A stretch of 64,000 nucleotides of DNA from Eleginops maclovinus (GCF_036324505.1 NC_086368.1:21372378-21436377), one strand, 5' to 3'; shown: positions 43,949-57,492, counted from the first letter of the stretch. A program made the numbers and translations. The notes: a model not told the origin generated them from the letters alone.

Positions 43949-43951
<3 letters not shown>
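39901..43951. other. Putative first-intron DNA, no exon recognised
   Basis: AT-rich with pyrimidine-rich patches (41380-41580) whose overlapping short frames are Ser/Leu/His-rich and not domain-like. One hairpin at 40584-40615. No transposon was recognised. Confidence 0.35.
40584..40615. repeat. Perfect 14-bp hairpin with 4-nt loop
   Basis: CATGCTTTTATTGG (40584-40597), loop TTAC, CCAATAAAAGCATG (40602-40615). The right arm carries CCAAT and AATAAAA. It lies about 700 bp inside the putative first intron of the plus-strand gene. Confidence 0.92.

Positions 43952-44032
<81 letters not shown>
43952..44032. repeat. Perfect (CA)n microsatellite, about 40 repeats
   Basis: An uninterrupted CA tract of about 80 bp. 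The Cys-Val frame on the minus strand is an artefact of the repeat. Confidence 0.97.
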
Positions 44033-44033
<1 letters not shown>

Positions 44034-45269
44034 TAAGCAAATTGAAAAAGGATTAAGATGTGAATGTCAGGTGGTTACTCTATTTGTGTCAGTGCCATCC
44101 ATCAGATAACTTTAAGCGATTAACAGACCAAATACCCCAAAGAATGCGACATGTTCTATTGCGTTGGCATCTGGATTAAAATCCTGTGTGCAACAGCAAT
44201 TATTTTGTGTTTGTCGGGAAAGTGATTGTCAAGAGACTTTTTGTTTTCAGCTTGTTTGGCTGATAGAATATCATTTTTTTCTTTGAGGGGATTGTAATTG
44301 TTACCTAACAGAGTGTGAGGCAAAACAATATTAATGAAGCCGATGGTGTGTAAGAAGTTGTTATGACAGATCTATGTTAGGTTTATCTTTGTGTGTTCTC
44401 ATGAATATGTCTCTGTGTTTGGTTTTGTGTGTCTGTGTGAGCCGGGGTGTGTGTCTGTGTGAGCCGTGGTTTGTGTCTGATTGTGATGCAGAAGTCCTTT
44501 GAAGTGTAAGACATTTTTCTCTGTGTCTGTAATGAATTCCTAGTCGTGTCAGCCAGTGTTAAAGAAGAAGAAGATCTTTTCAGGAATACAGATTTCACTT
44601 TCATTGGTTTGGAGGTTGGAGAAACTTTGCCACTTGATGTTGTTTAAACATTTGACTCAATTATTTAGCTCTGACCTAATGTTCTGGAGGATATCAGACC
44701 TCATAAAAAACCAGGAACAAAATATCCACCAATACGTTATGAAATGTTGACTTGTGTATTTTCGTAGCATATACTTCTCAAACTTGTCCAAATGCCACAA
44801 CTACGGCAAAAAAAGGCTTTTAGAATTTGAACTGTTTCTATTTAAAGAAGAGAAGAGACAGGAAAATTAAAATGGCATCGATGGTTTTAATACAAATTAC
44901 TTTGTTTTTTGTGCCAGAGTCTGTTCAATGCAGCTGTGGTTGGGTTACATAACAAGTAACTATGCAGTATGTGTTCCTACTGTACATTATGTTTTGCAGT
45001 GAGAATTCATTCTTTATTTAATTCTTCCACTTATCCTCATTTTTCCTGAATTTGTTTTCTGCATCAGCCTTTTTTCCTCACCCTAATCCTGCCACCTACC
45101 AACCCATCCAGCCACTTCATCTCCCCCCTCTCCACCGAGCCCCCTTATAACAAGGCTGTTCCACACTCAGGCCCCGCATTAAGATGCAGACCCCTCTCTC
45201 TCCTGCTTTTTCTCACTGGCCTTAATCCTTTCCTCCTCAGTTCTATGAATGATAGCTTCAGCGACTACT

Positions 45270-45289
45270 CCCCCCCCCCCCCCCCCCCC
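45270..45289. repeat. Homopolymer C20
   Basis: Twenty consecutive C within GACTACTC-C(n)-GTGTCTGG. Long C/G runs are rare in fish DNA and can form i-motif or G-quadruplex structures. The length may be uncertain because of sequencing. Confidence 0.97.
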
Positions 45290-47019
45290 GTGTCTGGCAG
45301 GCACAGGCCCGTAGCTAAACATAATGGTGAGAAAATGGCCGCAGTCAGAAGATGCGTCTTGGTTGGAAGAGGTCAAACTGTCAGCTGCTCAATCATAACA
45401 GTTGGGGTGTAGACCCGGGAACCTGACAGACAGAAAGGTCCCTGTCAGGCCCACAGCATATCGAGAATATGGAGAGCTGAATGGTAGATACAAACCACTT
45501 ATTTAGCTTTACCTACAGAAATTGAGATTGTGATAGAAATTTGTGAGGTCAGATGTTGTTGATGAATGTGGTTGTTTGTCAGTTTTCTATGAAGTGATTG
45601 GATCCAGGTCTGTTTCAGATATGATGTGCTAGTCGAGTTTGTACGTACATACAAGGCATACGTCAGCTGTCAGACATATTCTTTGTGAGCTTCTGCTTAT
45701 GTACCATTTGCATTAAGTGCAAACTTCTAATTTTTCCGCGAAATGACGGTCTCCTCTGATGAACATGAGTAACCACTGTCCCCTTTAGATTACTTTTCAA
45801 CTCTACGATTACTTTAATACTCGGCGGAGTTTTGTTCTATAGCCTGCTAAGATTAAATGTCAATTCACATTTTAAATCTTATATAAAGATTGACAGAAAC
45901 ACTCTAGCACATAATCCATTCTATTGTTTCATGCCTCTCTCTCACTCTGTATGCCAATCTAAGCTAACCTTCCCCTAGCTGTAGCTTCTCTCTTTTATCC
46001 TTCTTTGAACCAACACACACACTTTCGCTGATACCTTTGGCTACTGCTGCCCCCTCTTCTCCAGTCAGTCTTTCTAACAGCATGAGAGAATTGTTCTTTA
46101 TTAGTAGTGAGACCACTTCCAAGCTGGACAGAGCCTCATTGAGATGCAAGACCCCCCACTAGAGAAGCAAGTGGAATAATAAAATTAGAAGACACATGGA
46201 CAAGCAGAAAGGAGGCCGAGCTCTGTGTTCAATTTGCCTGTTAAATCTACTGACAATGCTCTGTTATCATCTCTCCCTCTCTCTTTTTCAAACGCACACA
46301 AACAAAAAAACAGGAACAAACAAACATACACACATATTATGATGAATAGATTCACTTAGATTCTCTGTGAATTCTGCATAACAATGGTGTTTGTGTTTCC
46401 TGTGTAATGCAGGTGGAGAAGGTGTCTGACTGATATATTACACATTGTGAGCTTGTGACATTTTTCTTCACTTCAGTTTATTACAATAGTTAGCTCTAAA
46501 ATCCCAGTTCACACATCAGATAAACGTGATTACAGATGAACTCGATATGTTTCGCTGAATTAGAAAAGGTGGGTGGTAAATGTTTTGGTTTACGATACCT
46601 TTTATAGTTTTCCTCCCTCACAGTAACCCATTAACAGCCTGCTGTTTTTGACGTTAAAAAAGGAAGGCATTGCATTCTCAGTTTCATGTGATCTGTATAT
46701 TGAGAGAATCACTCAAAAATAAATGGTTTATGTTGCCTGTGGTGCAAATGGCAGGAAAGTTACACTAAACGATTTCTCAGGTGGTTTAGTAGATCAAATG
46801 TAATGGGTTTTGTTTTGCTGATTTCTATCCCTGGTCTTCTATGGTTGGTTTTATTGCCCAACAAATGCAAAGAGATTTCATTACTTCCTGTTCATTTTAA
46901 CAATTTAACAGCTAAAGACTTCACCCGTAACAATTAGTAAAACATATACAACAAAAAAAGTAAAGAACTCAAGCGTTATTACTACAAAAAAATACAGTGT
47001 GGGCCTGGGTAAGCCAAGT

Positions 47020-47400
47020 TGCATAATTGCATTGTTACAGCGGGCTGATTTTCCCCCACACATTGAGAATTAACTGATACGGCATTCAGCACAGGAGAAA
47101 TAACACAGCATGCCTCAAATTAAGGATTTTGGAGAGACGGAAGGAACCAGGCAGCAAGAGAATACAGAGAGAGTTTGCTTTCCCTCACTAATTGCCTGAC
47201 ATGATGCTGACTTTGATTGCACGCTGCTGTTTGCCGGGACACCAAGAAGTAACTAATAGAGCAGGCATGACAGTGTCAATTTGTTCAGACCTGAGTCTTC
47301 ATTTGATTAGTTTGTGCAGCCTCTGAGAGCGAAGTGTTGTCTCCTCTATGATTATAACCAGTGTGCATGTGGAGAGGGTCACTTTGATATTGATTTGTGA
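47020..47400. promoter_or_regulatory. Candidate conserved non-coding element
   Basis: Inference from composition. It is free of simple repeats and ORFs and holds homeodomain-like ATTA/TAAT cores (ACTAATTGCC near 47188, GAATTAACTG near 47067) and SOX/TCF-like CTTTGAT (near 47210). No alignment was available to test it. Confidence 0.2.
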
Positions 47401-49678
47401 AGTGTTTGTTTATACGCGAGACTCTGCACATACAGTATCTCGGGCCGCACACATGTATGCACACTGCATATTATTTTGTACTGTGTGAATTGATTCAAAC
47501 GATCTTCACCATACATGGCTTCCTCTTTCTTATTTTCCTTTTTTTAAAGCATGCACAAATCAAAATGCTATTTTCACAATATACAATATCCGTGAAATTG
47601 CATACTACAATAATCAACTGAAAAAATAAGTTATCATGGTATGGTTAGATTTGTATGATTGCTCCATATAGATTGAGCACCCAAGAAGGACACAATTAAG
47701 AGCCTTCCCAGTCCGTCGATACATTAAAACTCAGCTTTCACTGCTTTTTTTTTTTCTAGAGCTTTGCCTTATGGTTTGATTCTTTATTTATTGTGATTAT
47801 GATAATTAGCCCATCTGCGTTCTAGTTGACGGTTTGAATTTTTTGAGTTCTTCTCTGCATATGCGAATACTGTTATGCTCTGTGAACACAATATAAATAA
47901 ACCTGCCCTGGCTTTCGATATGAGTTGTTTTGGAGTAATTACTGGAGTTCTCGGCAGCTCTGACCTGTGGGTGAGTCATAAAGGATATCAAAGTGAGTTA
48001 CAAAAAAAAACAGGAAAGGAGAAAAGTGGGAAAACGAAATGTTCAGATACCAGCTCCACAGCAAAAGAGCTATGGAAAGTGCAAAAGCTCAGGAGACACA
48101 AACATACACATAATGTGGTGTTTTCACTTCCATAGATCTATAAATTATGCCTTTGGACTGTGACTACAAAGAGATCCCAACACAATCGATGTCAAGCTCT
48201 CATCCTCTGTCATTGTGCTCGTTCACTGTCAATCAAGGCTTTGTTGGCTTTTCTTCTCTTTACAGTGACACTTTTACTCACTAACTAAAGTACCATTTTA
48301 TTGTGTTAAAATATGATGCCCATTTAAATATGTACTAAATCCAAACATGGTTTATTTTTAGCTGTTTTTGATGCATAATTCATATACGATACGTTGGTGT
48401 ACATACATTTCTCTATACAGTATATCAACATGTATCACATGCCTATCTCCAGGAATAAACTTAAAATGACCACTTTGGCTGATGTATTTGAATAGAAATG
48501 GATCAAATGTACCCTCGATTACACTGTTGTACAAGAGGAAAGCATGCACTTGATGTTTAGGCTTTCTGATGTGATCATATGTCAAATGCTAGTATATGGT
48601 AGTTTTTTTTATTAGGAGAGAGAGATCTAGTGAAGACACCAGCCATAACTTTGCAGTAACCTGAAAGTCATCCAACCATCCGTTATCTGTCAGTGTGCAA
48701 CCTCAGAGTTGCATCACTCAGTGTTTATCCAGTCACAGAAGATTAACAAGGTTGTGTATGCAAGTCAATTGATAAGCGGGTCTTGATTGAAAGGCCTGAA
48801 GAAACCTTGGTTTATCTTAGTAGAGTGCAGCTAATCATATCCTCCCTCTTTTTTTTTGCACCGTCACAGTAGCTTAGCACCAGAAAGTTAATTCATGCTA
48901 ACCTTGCTGGCTCGCTCTCGTTGGGCGAAGTTGTGAAGGAAAGAATAATCCCTTTCGGCACTAGAGCATTTATCCTATTAAACCTGTATATTTTTACAGC
49001 CACAAACAACAGATGAGCGCAGTGAAGATGAATGTAATCTGAATTCAATATTTTTAGATTCTTGTCCTGAAGCAATCAACCATTGATTTGACAGAACGCA
49101 CTTTTGTCTTGATACATTAATACATTACACTACTTGCTGTTTTTCTGTTCTGCACTGTAGAAGTTAAGTGTGCATACTGTAATTGATGTTTTCATTTAAC
49201 AATATAAAACAAGACTGATGTTAATGAGATGATGCTACAGTATTTATGTAATAAGTATGTAGACCAGAAAGAAATGGGTTAAAGCTCACAGTGTAAGAGA
49301 CCAACAACAACAGGATAGATGTCACACACTGAAGCAGCCAAACCTTACAGTGAATTCTTCAACATGTATAACTGTGAATGATGCCAAAGATAGAGCTGTA
49401 TGCCAGCTAAAATCCAGCCTGCTGCATTCTGTACTGTGGAAGGGGAATAAATTAGTCATATAATACCATTCTCAACCATTGTGAGTACTTGAACACAACC
49501 CTTACAAGTCATACCGACCAAGATTTAAGTCATGACCTACCCCTATTTTTTAAAGAGTATTCTCCATTTCTCCTTGGCATTAAAAAAATCCAACTTAATC
49601 CACTCATTATTTGCTTTCAGGACAGCCATATTAGAGTTTATATTGAATACTGATGCTATTTTACTTGATATTGACCAT

Positions 49679-49920
49679 TGGGGGCGGCTGTAGTGCAGTG
49701 GTTTAGTGTGCTGATCATCAGATTAAGGGACCAGGGAAGCACAGGTTCAATCACACCTTGACCCCCACTGTAGTCAACATGCCATAGTGTCCTTGGGAAA
49801 AATGCTTCACACTAAGTTTCTCCTGTGGTTGTTGTCCACAGTATTCAATGTATTACATGTCTTAAATGATGTAATGTAATGAAATATTAAGCACTTGGAA
49901 AAGGGCATAATAAAAATAGA
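49679..49920 (+). mobile_element. tRNA-derived SINE
   Basis: Head: GGGGCGGCTGTAGTGCAGTGG with box A at 49691-49706 and a box B-like GGTTCAATCAC at 49744-49754. The body continues with GTGTCCTTGGGAAAAATGCTTC, a block shared by many fish SINEs (usually 'TGTCCTTGGGCAAGACACTT'). It ends near AAGCACTTGGAAAAGGGC-ATAATAAAAAT. Box B has lost one consensus G, so the copy is old; similar copies should be spread through the genome. Confidence 0.75.
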
Positions 49921-52900
49921 ATTAATAATGTAGGTAAGGTTATGTATGTTACCTTGCATGGCTCCATAAAAAGAGGTAAATTGGATTGAAGACGATGTCT
50001 GTCAACTCCAAATCCAACGTCTCAGGTTGCTAATTGGACTGTAAAAAAGATCAACGCACAGAAATGAAGGTCTTGACCATAACACTACACAATAAGTATT
50101 GCCTGCCGAGTCTAATCATCATAATACCAACAGTTATTGGGTTCAGATATGAAAGCTTTACTAAAACAGCGTACAAATACTTAACATTATAACCTTCATA
50201 AAGGTGGAGTTTATTGCAGGTTGGGTAAATAAAACTGCGTTCATTTAGCTAAGTGAACCCTTATAATTTAGCTAATGAGAGTACATGCCCCTACATGTCA
50301 ACGTTGACATTTTGCCCCTGCTTTTGAGAATCCCACGCCATTAAATGTGCTGTCATGCAATCTGCTGCACACTAGATAACAAAGCATGTGTGGGAGAAGA
50401 GAAATTTAACCACGGAGCATATCATAAACCTTTTAAGCGCTGCATGATCTATGCTTTATATTTTACTACAATAATAATGCACTATGGTAGCTGTAATTTT
50501 AAACAGGCCCCATTGATCATTTGATAAAGAGGTCCACTTAATAAACCACTCTGATACAAATGTATTCATTCCTTCTGCCAATGACTGCGAGGCATTTGCA
50601 ATATTATTAATGTTATGTCAGTGTATTCTTTGTTGCTATCTCATATGAATTAAGTAACCTCCATATTAAGTGCGTGTGACCTAATTTCTTCTTTGCTCAT
50701 TGTATGTGTGGGCTTTGCATGCGTACCAGCTGCATACAGCCAGCTCAAAAAGTAATTTAATGCCATTACAGGGCAGATTATAATGAAATTGTGAACATGA
50801 GCATTGGTTTAAATAATGAAAAAACAAAGATAAATGCTCTCAGGGCAAAAGGATTGTAATCTTTATAAATGGTTGTGTGCTTCCGCTGAATCATTCCACA
50901 TTTCACTCATAATCGCTGCCACCATGTTGAATGCACATCATGTCAATGCATTTTAAATGGGACAGGTATATTGCAATGTAAGGTGTAGCAATTGCTGCGT
51001 GACTGGTGGTCTCCATCAGTCGAGCTCCCAGTCATGCACCGTGTCCCATCAATGGCCCCTAACATTGTTCGCTTTCTGTGACAGGCCAACAAAGAAAGAG
51101 AAAGAGATTGGTTGGGGGAATGATGCTAAATCACAAGCGTGGTGAATCAATTGACTGGAGAAGGGGAACAACACTGAATCCATCCACTACAGCACTTAAT
51201 GTGAAGAACAGTTTGAATTGACTGAGCTCTTTGCCTTGGGGGCGGGGGGGTCTTGTGTGCATGTGTGTAGTGTGTGTGTATACAATGATTTGTGTTGTCG
51301 TGTCAGTTTTATGTTTCAAATTTCCACCGGGGTGTGTTTTTATATCTCTTTTCTGTCACAGGACTACAAGTCTAAATCCATACTAGTGCCTTTGGGAGGC
51401 TGTATTTTGACACTGATGCTTTGAGCTAAATTCTGAAGTCTTCATGCTAACATTCTCAAAACGACACTTTGAGTTCTGCTGTAAACATAATGTTTAACAT
51501 TTTGCATTCTCAGTTTACATGTTAACGGCCACAGGTTGCTCATTTTGTACTCAACATCGTGTTCAACTGAGGCTGGTTGATATGCCATTGGTTTCCCAGT
51601 TAGCTGGATACAAACAACGTTTTGTGCACATTGCATTTTTTACCGAATAAAAAAGAAATGATAAAAAAAAAGAAATGCTGAATATTTTCCTGCCGGATTA
51701 AGTGGCAACAACAGTTTTCACCATGACAGGACCTGTTTTTCTCAGAGGAATTTTGATACAAGAGAGTGTTGCTGTTACAGGATGTTCATTGTTGCCTTAA
51801 GGCTGTTTTATATTGACAGACATGTGTCTTCCTCCTCCTGTGGTGACAAGTGCCTATCCTTGAGTGAATTCCCCTGCACCGAGTCTCATGTAATCTTGAC
51901 CAGCATGTCTTTGGATTCAGCAGCCACACTGCCTCAAGGCATTGGATGCTGTTGTAATATTTTGGATACATTTAATATTGAACTGAATTTGTTTGTAATT
52001 ATAAACTCTATAAAGATTGCTTGAATTAGTTTTTAATATAAGAAATATGTTGTCCCTTTTACCTTTATTACATGGACAGTTTAAATAGAAGGGAAGAGTA
52101 AAGGGGCATCAGTTTGAACGATGGGGTAATGTTTCACACAGTCCCGAAAAATTGATGACTACTGTTTTAAGATCTGTGACCAAAGACAGACTCTAGGGTT
52201 ATTCTAGGGTTAGTGCTTTGGTCAATCCACTGACTTATTTAACATCTCACAGGTCATGTCATGTGACCAAGGTCATAAGCAGCATTCACACACACACACA
52301 CAATCCTGCTGAGCTATCTGGACCCCCACTGTGTGTGTCCAAGATGCTGTCGACCTTCACAACTGCAGTACACTCTGCACTTGTCCGAGGCTGTTAGCCC
52401 GGCCACATGAGCCCATGCATATTTGATGCAAACCCTCACTCGACTCCTCTAAAGTATAAACCAAAAGGTACGCCTTCTGACACACCCCCTAAAATCAGGC
52501 ACATGTTGATGCTTTTGTGTCTAAACCTTTTTCTGCATGTCGCTTATGTGCAATTTATTGCCGCCTCTGATGTTCTTAAATGACAGAGCAAATCTAGGCC
52601 TCAAGTTCCTCATGCTTTATTTAGGCCGACTCATGACCTAATTGCTAGCACTGCTGTCAGTGGAAATTGGACTGGTGCTCCGATGAGGAGACGAGGGGGA
52701 CAGGAGAAAATCTATGCTTATAGATGAAGAAGACAAGTAATGGATGACAAAGGTAATGAGTCGATCACGGAGGTGTGGTGTGCAGACTCTTGTCTTGTGA
52801 CTGTGGAAATTCCCACACCCGGTCACTGCATTCACACATACGGATGTGCACACTAATACACTTAGAGGCCAGAAATAGCCAGGCTATTTCAACGCTACCT

Positions 52901-55900
52901 CAGTGAAATTGACTTGAGGAGGAAACTGTTCTGCAGTTAATCTGCAGCCTTGACAGAACGACAGGTTTGGTTAGGCAGAATAGACAAGAGCTGTGAGAGC
53001 ATGATGGTTAACTGGTACCCTTCTGATGATGGACAGGAAGCATGTGTCGAGGGAGAGGACAGAAGAAGGGATGTACATTTGCATGTGTGTGTCCTTGCCT
53101 GGGTGCATCAAGTATGTGCAAATATGTTGACAGTTGAGCTTTTGACTTGTATGTTCCAATTTGGCTGATAGAAAGCTATCAAATGTGGATCATTTTGAAG
53201 TGGAAAGCTTTGATTTGCTCAGATGATCCATGCTCTGTTCTGAGCAAGCTAATGCTACGCTGCTCCGAGGTCAGCTTCTGTCTCTTTTAATGCTATTGCT
53301 TTATTCCTGCTCTTTTTTTTTCACTGCACTCTCTCTGCTTTTTTGCTTCTCCTATCCCTTTCTCTGCCCCCTCATCCCCTTTTCTCCCTCCCTCCCTTCC
53401 TGCAACTGCCACTGTCCTTGTTTTTGACCTATATAATGACCTGGACCATGTCCTGACAACACAAGGAACCATCAGATTTTATTTCTATACTAGCTTCACT
53501 CTGCCATCGGCAATGCGGTAAACATGTGGGAGTTGTCTGGTTTAACAAGACTGGATTTCGTCATTGCTGACTCATATAAGGCCAAAACATGGATGTGTAT
53601 AATGAACATATTGCACGTTCTTGGCCTGATTTATGTCAATTTTCCTTCCAAAGAATTTCCCCCAAAACGAAAGTTTGAAAATGATTCACCTTATCTTCGA
53701 GTTATTTCAGGCCTGCTGCTCTAGCATTTGGAAATGGCAGGATAATCATGCCAGAGACAGCTGCTCGAGAGAATACATACAATAAACCGTTTACTCTGTG
53801 TTTTTCTTCTAGAGGATATCAGGAACAAACTCAACTTGCATGCACATGCCATAGCTGGGGATTTGTATGTTAAATAAGAAGAGGAAGAAAAAAGGAAGAT
53901 TCTTCTCTGAGGCTCACCTACTTAAGTCTCTTTTTTTTGTCTTTGTTCAAACAGCAATTAAGTCTGTTCTTTCAAAATGATAACAAGAAGAATAATTTAT
54001 TCAGAGGAAAAGTACCACACTCAAAGCCAACTCCACACAACAACTGGAGAGAGAGGATCAACTTCTCAGCGTGACATCTGCAACAGGATTAGCAAATTGC
54101 TGTGACAATCTGACATTTGAACCCTAGGATAGCGCTAGCTGTTGAAGTTAGGCCGTTGATCGTTGCTAGTGATGGGGTCCTGACAGTGCCTGTTGTTTAT
54201 TATAAATGTTTGTGCTGCACAAACCGTATCTCTGCAAGACCTTGTGTCACACTTTTTTCACAGAGGGCAGATTTAAGAAGGATAGGCGGTTAATCCTGTA
54301 GGGGTTGCCCATGCTGGTAGATAAAGGCTCACTTCAGTTGCAGCACTGACACTGCAGGCTTGAGGTAGAAATCTTTACAAAACATGTGTGGCAGAAACGT
54401 TTTACCACCAGGTAGGGATGTTTTGTAAAGACTTGTTTTACCTTGAACTGTCATCTAACATTGTATTTGGGTTAAACCACATCATAAAAGGCTGTTTAAT
54501 TCTCCTGATTTTATCCAATTCACACACAGAAATCCCAGAATATCAGATGTTTTCATCCACTGGCCTTTCAAAAATGCCTGTGAGACTTAAGTGTTGTCTG
54601 TTTGTCTCAGTGACAAAAGCATCCCAGCCATGGTAACCATGAATGTGCAAAGTGCTGGTGCGCAGGTCTGGCAGATGAAAATGTGTGATTGTTGTTGCCA
54701 CTGTATTCTGAGGGGGCTCGGCCCCTGTTTGCTGGATAAACATCATACTATTGTGGAGCTGTTTCTATCATCTCTTGCACTGGAACATTTGAAATGTCAA
54801 ACTCGTCAAAATTTTAGAGCGGCTAAAAATAGCAAAGCTAGTTTAATTTTAGGATGCTTTTAGCGTACTCTACAAATTCCAAAAATCCATTTGCCTGATA
54901 AGCCTGACCTCTTTCACCCAGCTTTGTCTACTCATTAGTGTGCTAATGCACAACCAGCTGTATCCATTGCTGGTCGAAAAAATATTCATGATGACAAGAA
55001 AGAGGGTCACACAGAGGTACATTCAGGTCATCCAAATACCTATACAGTCAACCTAATTTAGACCATAAAGTACCGACTGAATTTGGTGACACATGATGTG
55101 TATTTATGGGAAAATATTTGAGGTTTAAAGGGTTGAGGAACAGGGCTGTGACATCGGTAGCCTCTCCACCTTGAAAAGTAGTATGTGTGAATAATTAGTA
55201 CTTAGTACTTACTCAAAGAAGGTTTTCTTCATGTGTGTATTTTTATTTGATTATGATTTCGATTCTGATACACATTATGTACATACTCTTTAATGTAGTA
55301 TAGATTTTCACCACCTTCTGGGCTGTTTTTGTTTCATTCTCAAAGCAAATCTGTAGCTTAATGAAGTATTGTTTTATTTTCAGTTGTTCCAACACCACAT
55401 GACTTTACAAAGCAGTCATTTGAAATGACAGGAGGCTGAAGTGGATTGCTGAGGCAGGGCTTTGCATGCTGAACAATGTTCAGGTACCCATAGTTGTTAT
55501 TATCCTGAGGTTAACTTTTTCTAACAGTTTCAGTCTGTGGAGCTATCTCCATGTAATTATAATGTTGTGTGCCCCAGGTCCAGTTTGTGCTGTTTTAATG
55601 CTAATTTAGTTTGCTTACTGTTTGCATAGTTTACACCTCAATAAAAAGGATGGCAAAATATTCATGTGCCTGAAGTCAAAACAAGGTTTGTCAACTTTGT
55701 CTGCTGATTAATTAAGGTGTACAACAATTTGTTTTTAGCTTTCATTTTCTCAAATATTTCTGTTATGAATGGGCTGTATGTTATACGTTCAACAATATCT
55801 TCGCAGTAATGGGGTATGAATTTACAGCAAGCTTGATTGATTCAGTAGTTTTTTAAACACAGTTCATTTGTTGCAATAGTATAAATGTTCTTTTAATGAA

Positions 55901-57234
55901 AATGAGGAATACGACTTCTCTCTACTGATAATTTGTGTTCTGGGTATTTTGGGTTACGGTTATTTGTTGTTTTCATGATAAACAAATCCTTACAGCACAC
56001 TGTTCAGAGGTCAACACCATAGCACCGTCACATTAATCAATCTTTGCTATTCTGAATTTTAATCCAACTCATTATCAATTGAATTGTAAGTTGAATGATT
56101 TTACTCTAAAAGCTGTATTGTGTGGAGATGGCACTGCTTATAGTGCTCTGAAGGACTTGATAACGTACTGTATGTGCCAGCTTGAGTGGAGCTGCGTGTG
56201 TTGATTATCTGTGCTACATTGTTAGCACAAAGCTCATCCTTCTGGTATTGTTGTTGCTTAAAGATCACTGTGAACCATGTGAGGTTGAAAGGTATCACTT
56301 GCTTCAAAAAGCCATGTTCTAAACTTAATTACATTCTCCCTCTACCTTTCAAACGTTCTCCTTTTATGTTACTTTCCCATCCTACCCATTTTCACAGCCT
56401 TTTTTCTCCCTCTGCGTCCCTCACTCTGACTCTCTCTCCGATCAAGTGCCCTCTAACGCTCTTTGTCAATGATGGGGCAGAGATACAGAGTTGCTATCGT
56501 CCATCTAGTCCTCCGCAGTTAGCTGGGGGAAAACAATATTTCTCATTCAGCGGAGACACAGGCCAGACCTTTTTCAGAACTTACATGTGCTCGAGCAGAC
56601 ACAAATAAATGCTCATACACTTTAACCGTGCGCACACTGGCTTTCTCACCAAAACACACTAAGTTAAGGTAATTATGGCACACAAAACCAGCCACTTTCT
56701 CCCGAGCTGCCTGAGATAAGGTGACATTTTATTTTGAGCCCATGATGAAACTATACAGATATTTTCATACTCAACAAATTGTATTATTTAAAAAAGCGCT
56801 GATCAATATGTTTGTATTGTGGATGCAATACTATGAGGTGTAAAGGAGTCTCTTGTAATGATAAACCTTCAAAGAATCACCACTCTATACATTTCCTTTC
56901 AGCTTCATTTATAGCGTTTTAGCAGCTTTGAGTTATTTTGGTTGTACTGACTTCTTTTTTAAATGATTCAGTGTTAGCGCTCTCATCTCCTTTGTTTAAA
57001 TACACAAGATGATAAACTCACTGTTCTCTACCTTCACAGGACCCATTACTGGCAAAGGTAGCAACTAGCTGGTAAATTTAGTGGATAATTTAGCTGCTAA
57101 AGAGACAAACATTTCCATCAGGAGCCCAAAATAAAGGTTGTGAATGTTGGATGTTGAAATATACAGTATAATGTTCATGTGGACCCCAAGTGGATGCCAA
57201 TGTTTCTTTGTTTCTTGCTGGGTCATTCAACTAA
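49921..57234. other. Intronic or intergenic DNA, no certain exon
   Basis: Includes a candidate regulatory block at 50640-51120 and a pyrimidine-rich patch at 53280-53420. A microexon-like GACCC...AAAG at 57040-57057 sits between good splice signals. Other frames are short and featureless. Confidence 0.35.
50640..51120. promoter_or_regulatory. Candidate conserved non-coding element or enhancer
   Basis: Inference from texture. It is a long stretch without simple repeats but dense in factor-like motifs: GCCATTACAGGGCAGATTATA (50761-50781), AACATTGTTCGC (51060-51071, SOX-like ACAAT in reverse), and GCAATTGCTGCG with GTCATGCACC (50988-51040). Its style is that of deeply conserved vertebrate enhancers. 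The short ORF at 50957-51145 has no domain. Confidence 0.28.
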
Positions 57235-57492
57235 GGGCGGTGGTGGCGAAGTCCATAGGGGCTTGGCCTGGGAACTGGAAGGTCACCAGTTCAAGTCCCC
57301 GAAAGACCAAGTGCCACCGTGGTGTCCCTGAGCAAGACACTGGTTACCTACACTGCTCCCCGGGCGCCGTACATAATGGCAGCCCACTGCTCCTAACACT
57401 AGGATGGGTCAAATGCAGAGACCGCATTTCGTTGTCCTAGTACTTGTACTCTGTGCAATGACAATAAAAGTTGAATCTTCATCTTCATCTTC
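57235..57492 (+). mobile_element. tRNA-derived SINE with (ATCTTC)3 tail
   Basis: Starts GGGCGGTGGTGGCGAAGTCC. Box A lies near 57244-57264 and box B, AGTTCAAGTCCCC, at 57288-57300. The body has GTGTCCCTGAGCAAGACACTGG and GGATGGGTCAAATGCAGAGA, followed by TACTTGTACTCTGTGCAATGACAATAAAAG. It ends in three ATCTTC units (57475-57492), the tandem tail used in reverse transcription by a partner LINE. Head, body and tail are all present, so this is a near full-length and fairly young copy. Confidence 0.85.

Larger units (their letters stand above)
44033..49678. other. Intronic or intergenic DNA, no gene recognised
   Basis: Holds a TGTGTGTCTGTGTGAGCC duplication at 44425-44470, a 20-base C run at 45270-45289, and a mixed-composition block at 47020-47400 that may be conserved regulatory DNA. 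No coding exon was seen. Confidence 0.35.

Noticed and set aside
46405..46435. Acceptor-like TGTGTAATGCAG followed by GTGGAGAAG|GTGTCT
   Set aside because: The exon would be nine bases with a poor pyrimidine tract; not convincing.
49679..49755. Possible tRNA gene
   Set aside because: Box A/B spacing fits a tRNA ancestor but cloverleaf pairing is poor and SINE body sequence follows.
53230..53427. 65-codon plus frame rich in Leu/Phe/Ser, membrane-like
   Set aside because: Product of a pyrimidine-rich tract, no conserved features.
53809..53870. Acceptor-like TTTTTCTTCTAG followed by an open stretch
   Set aside because: In phase 0 a stop appears after 13 codons and no donor precedes it.
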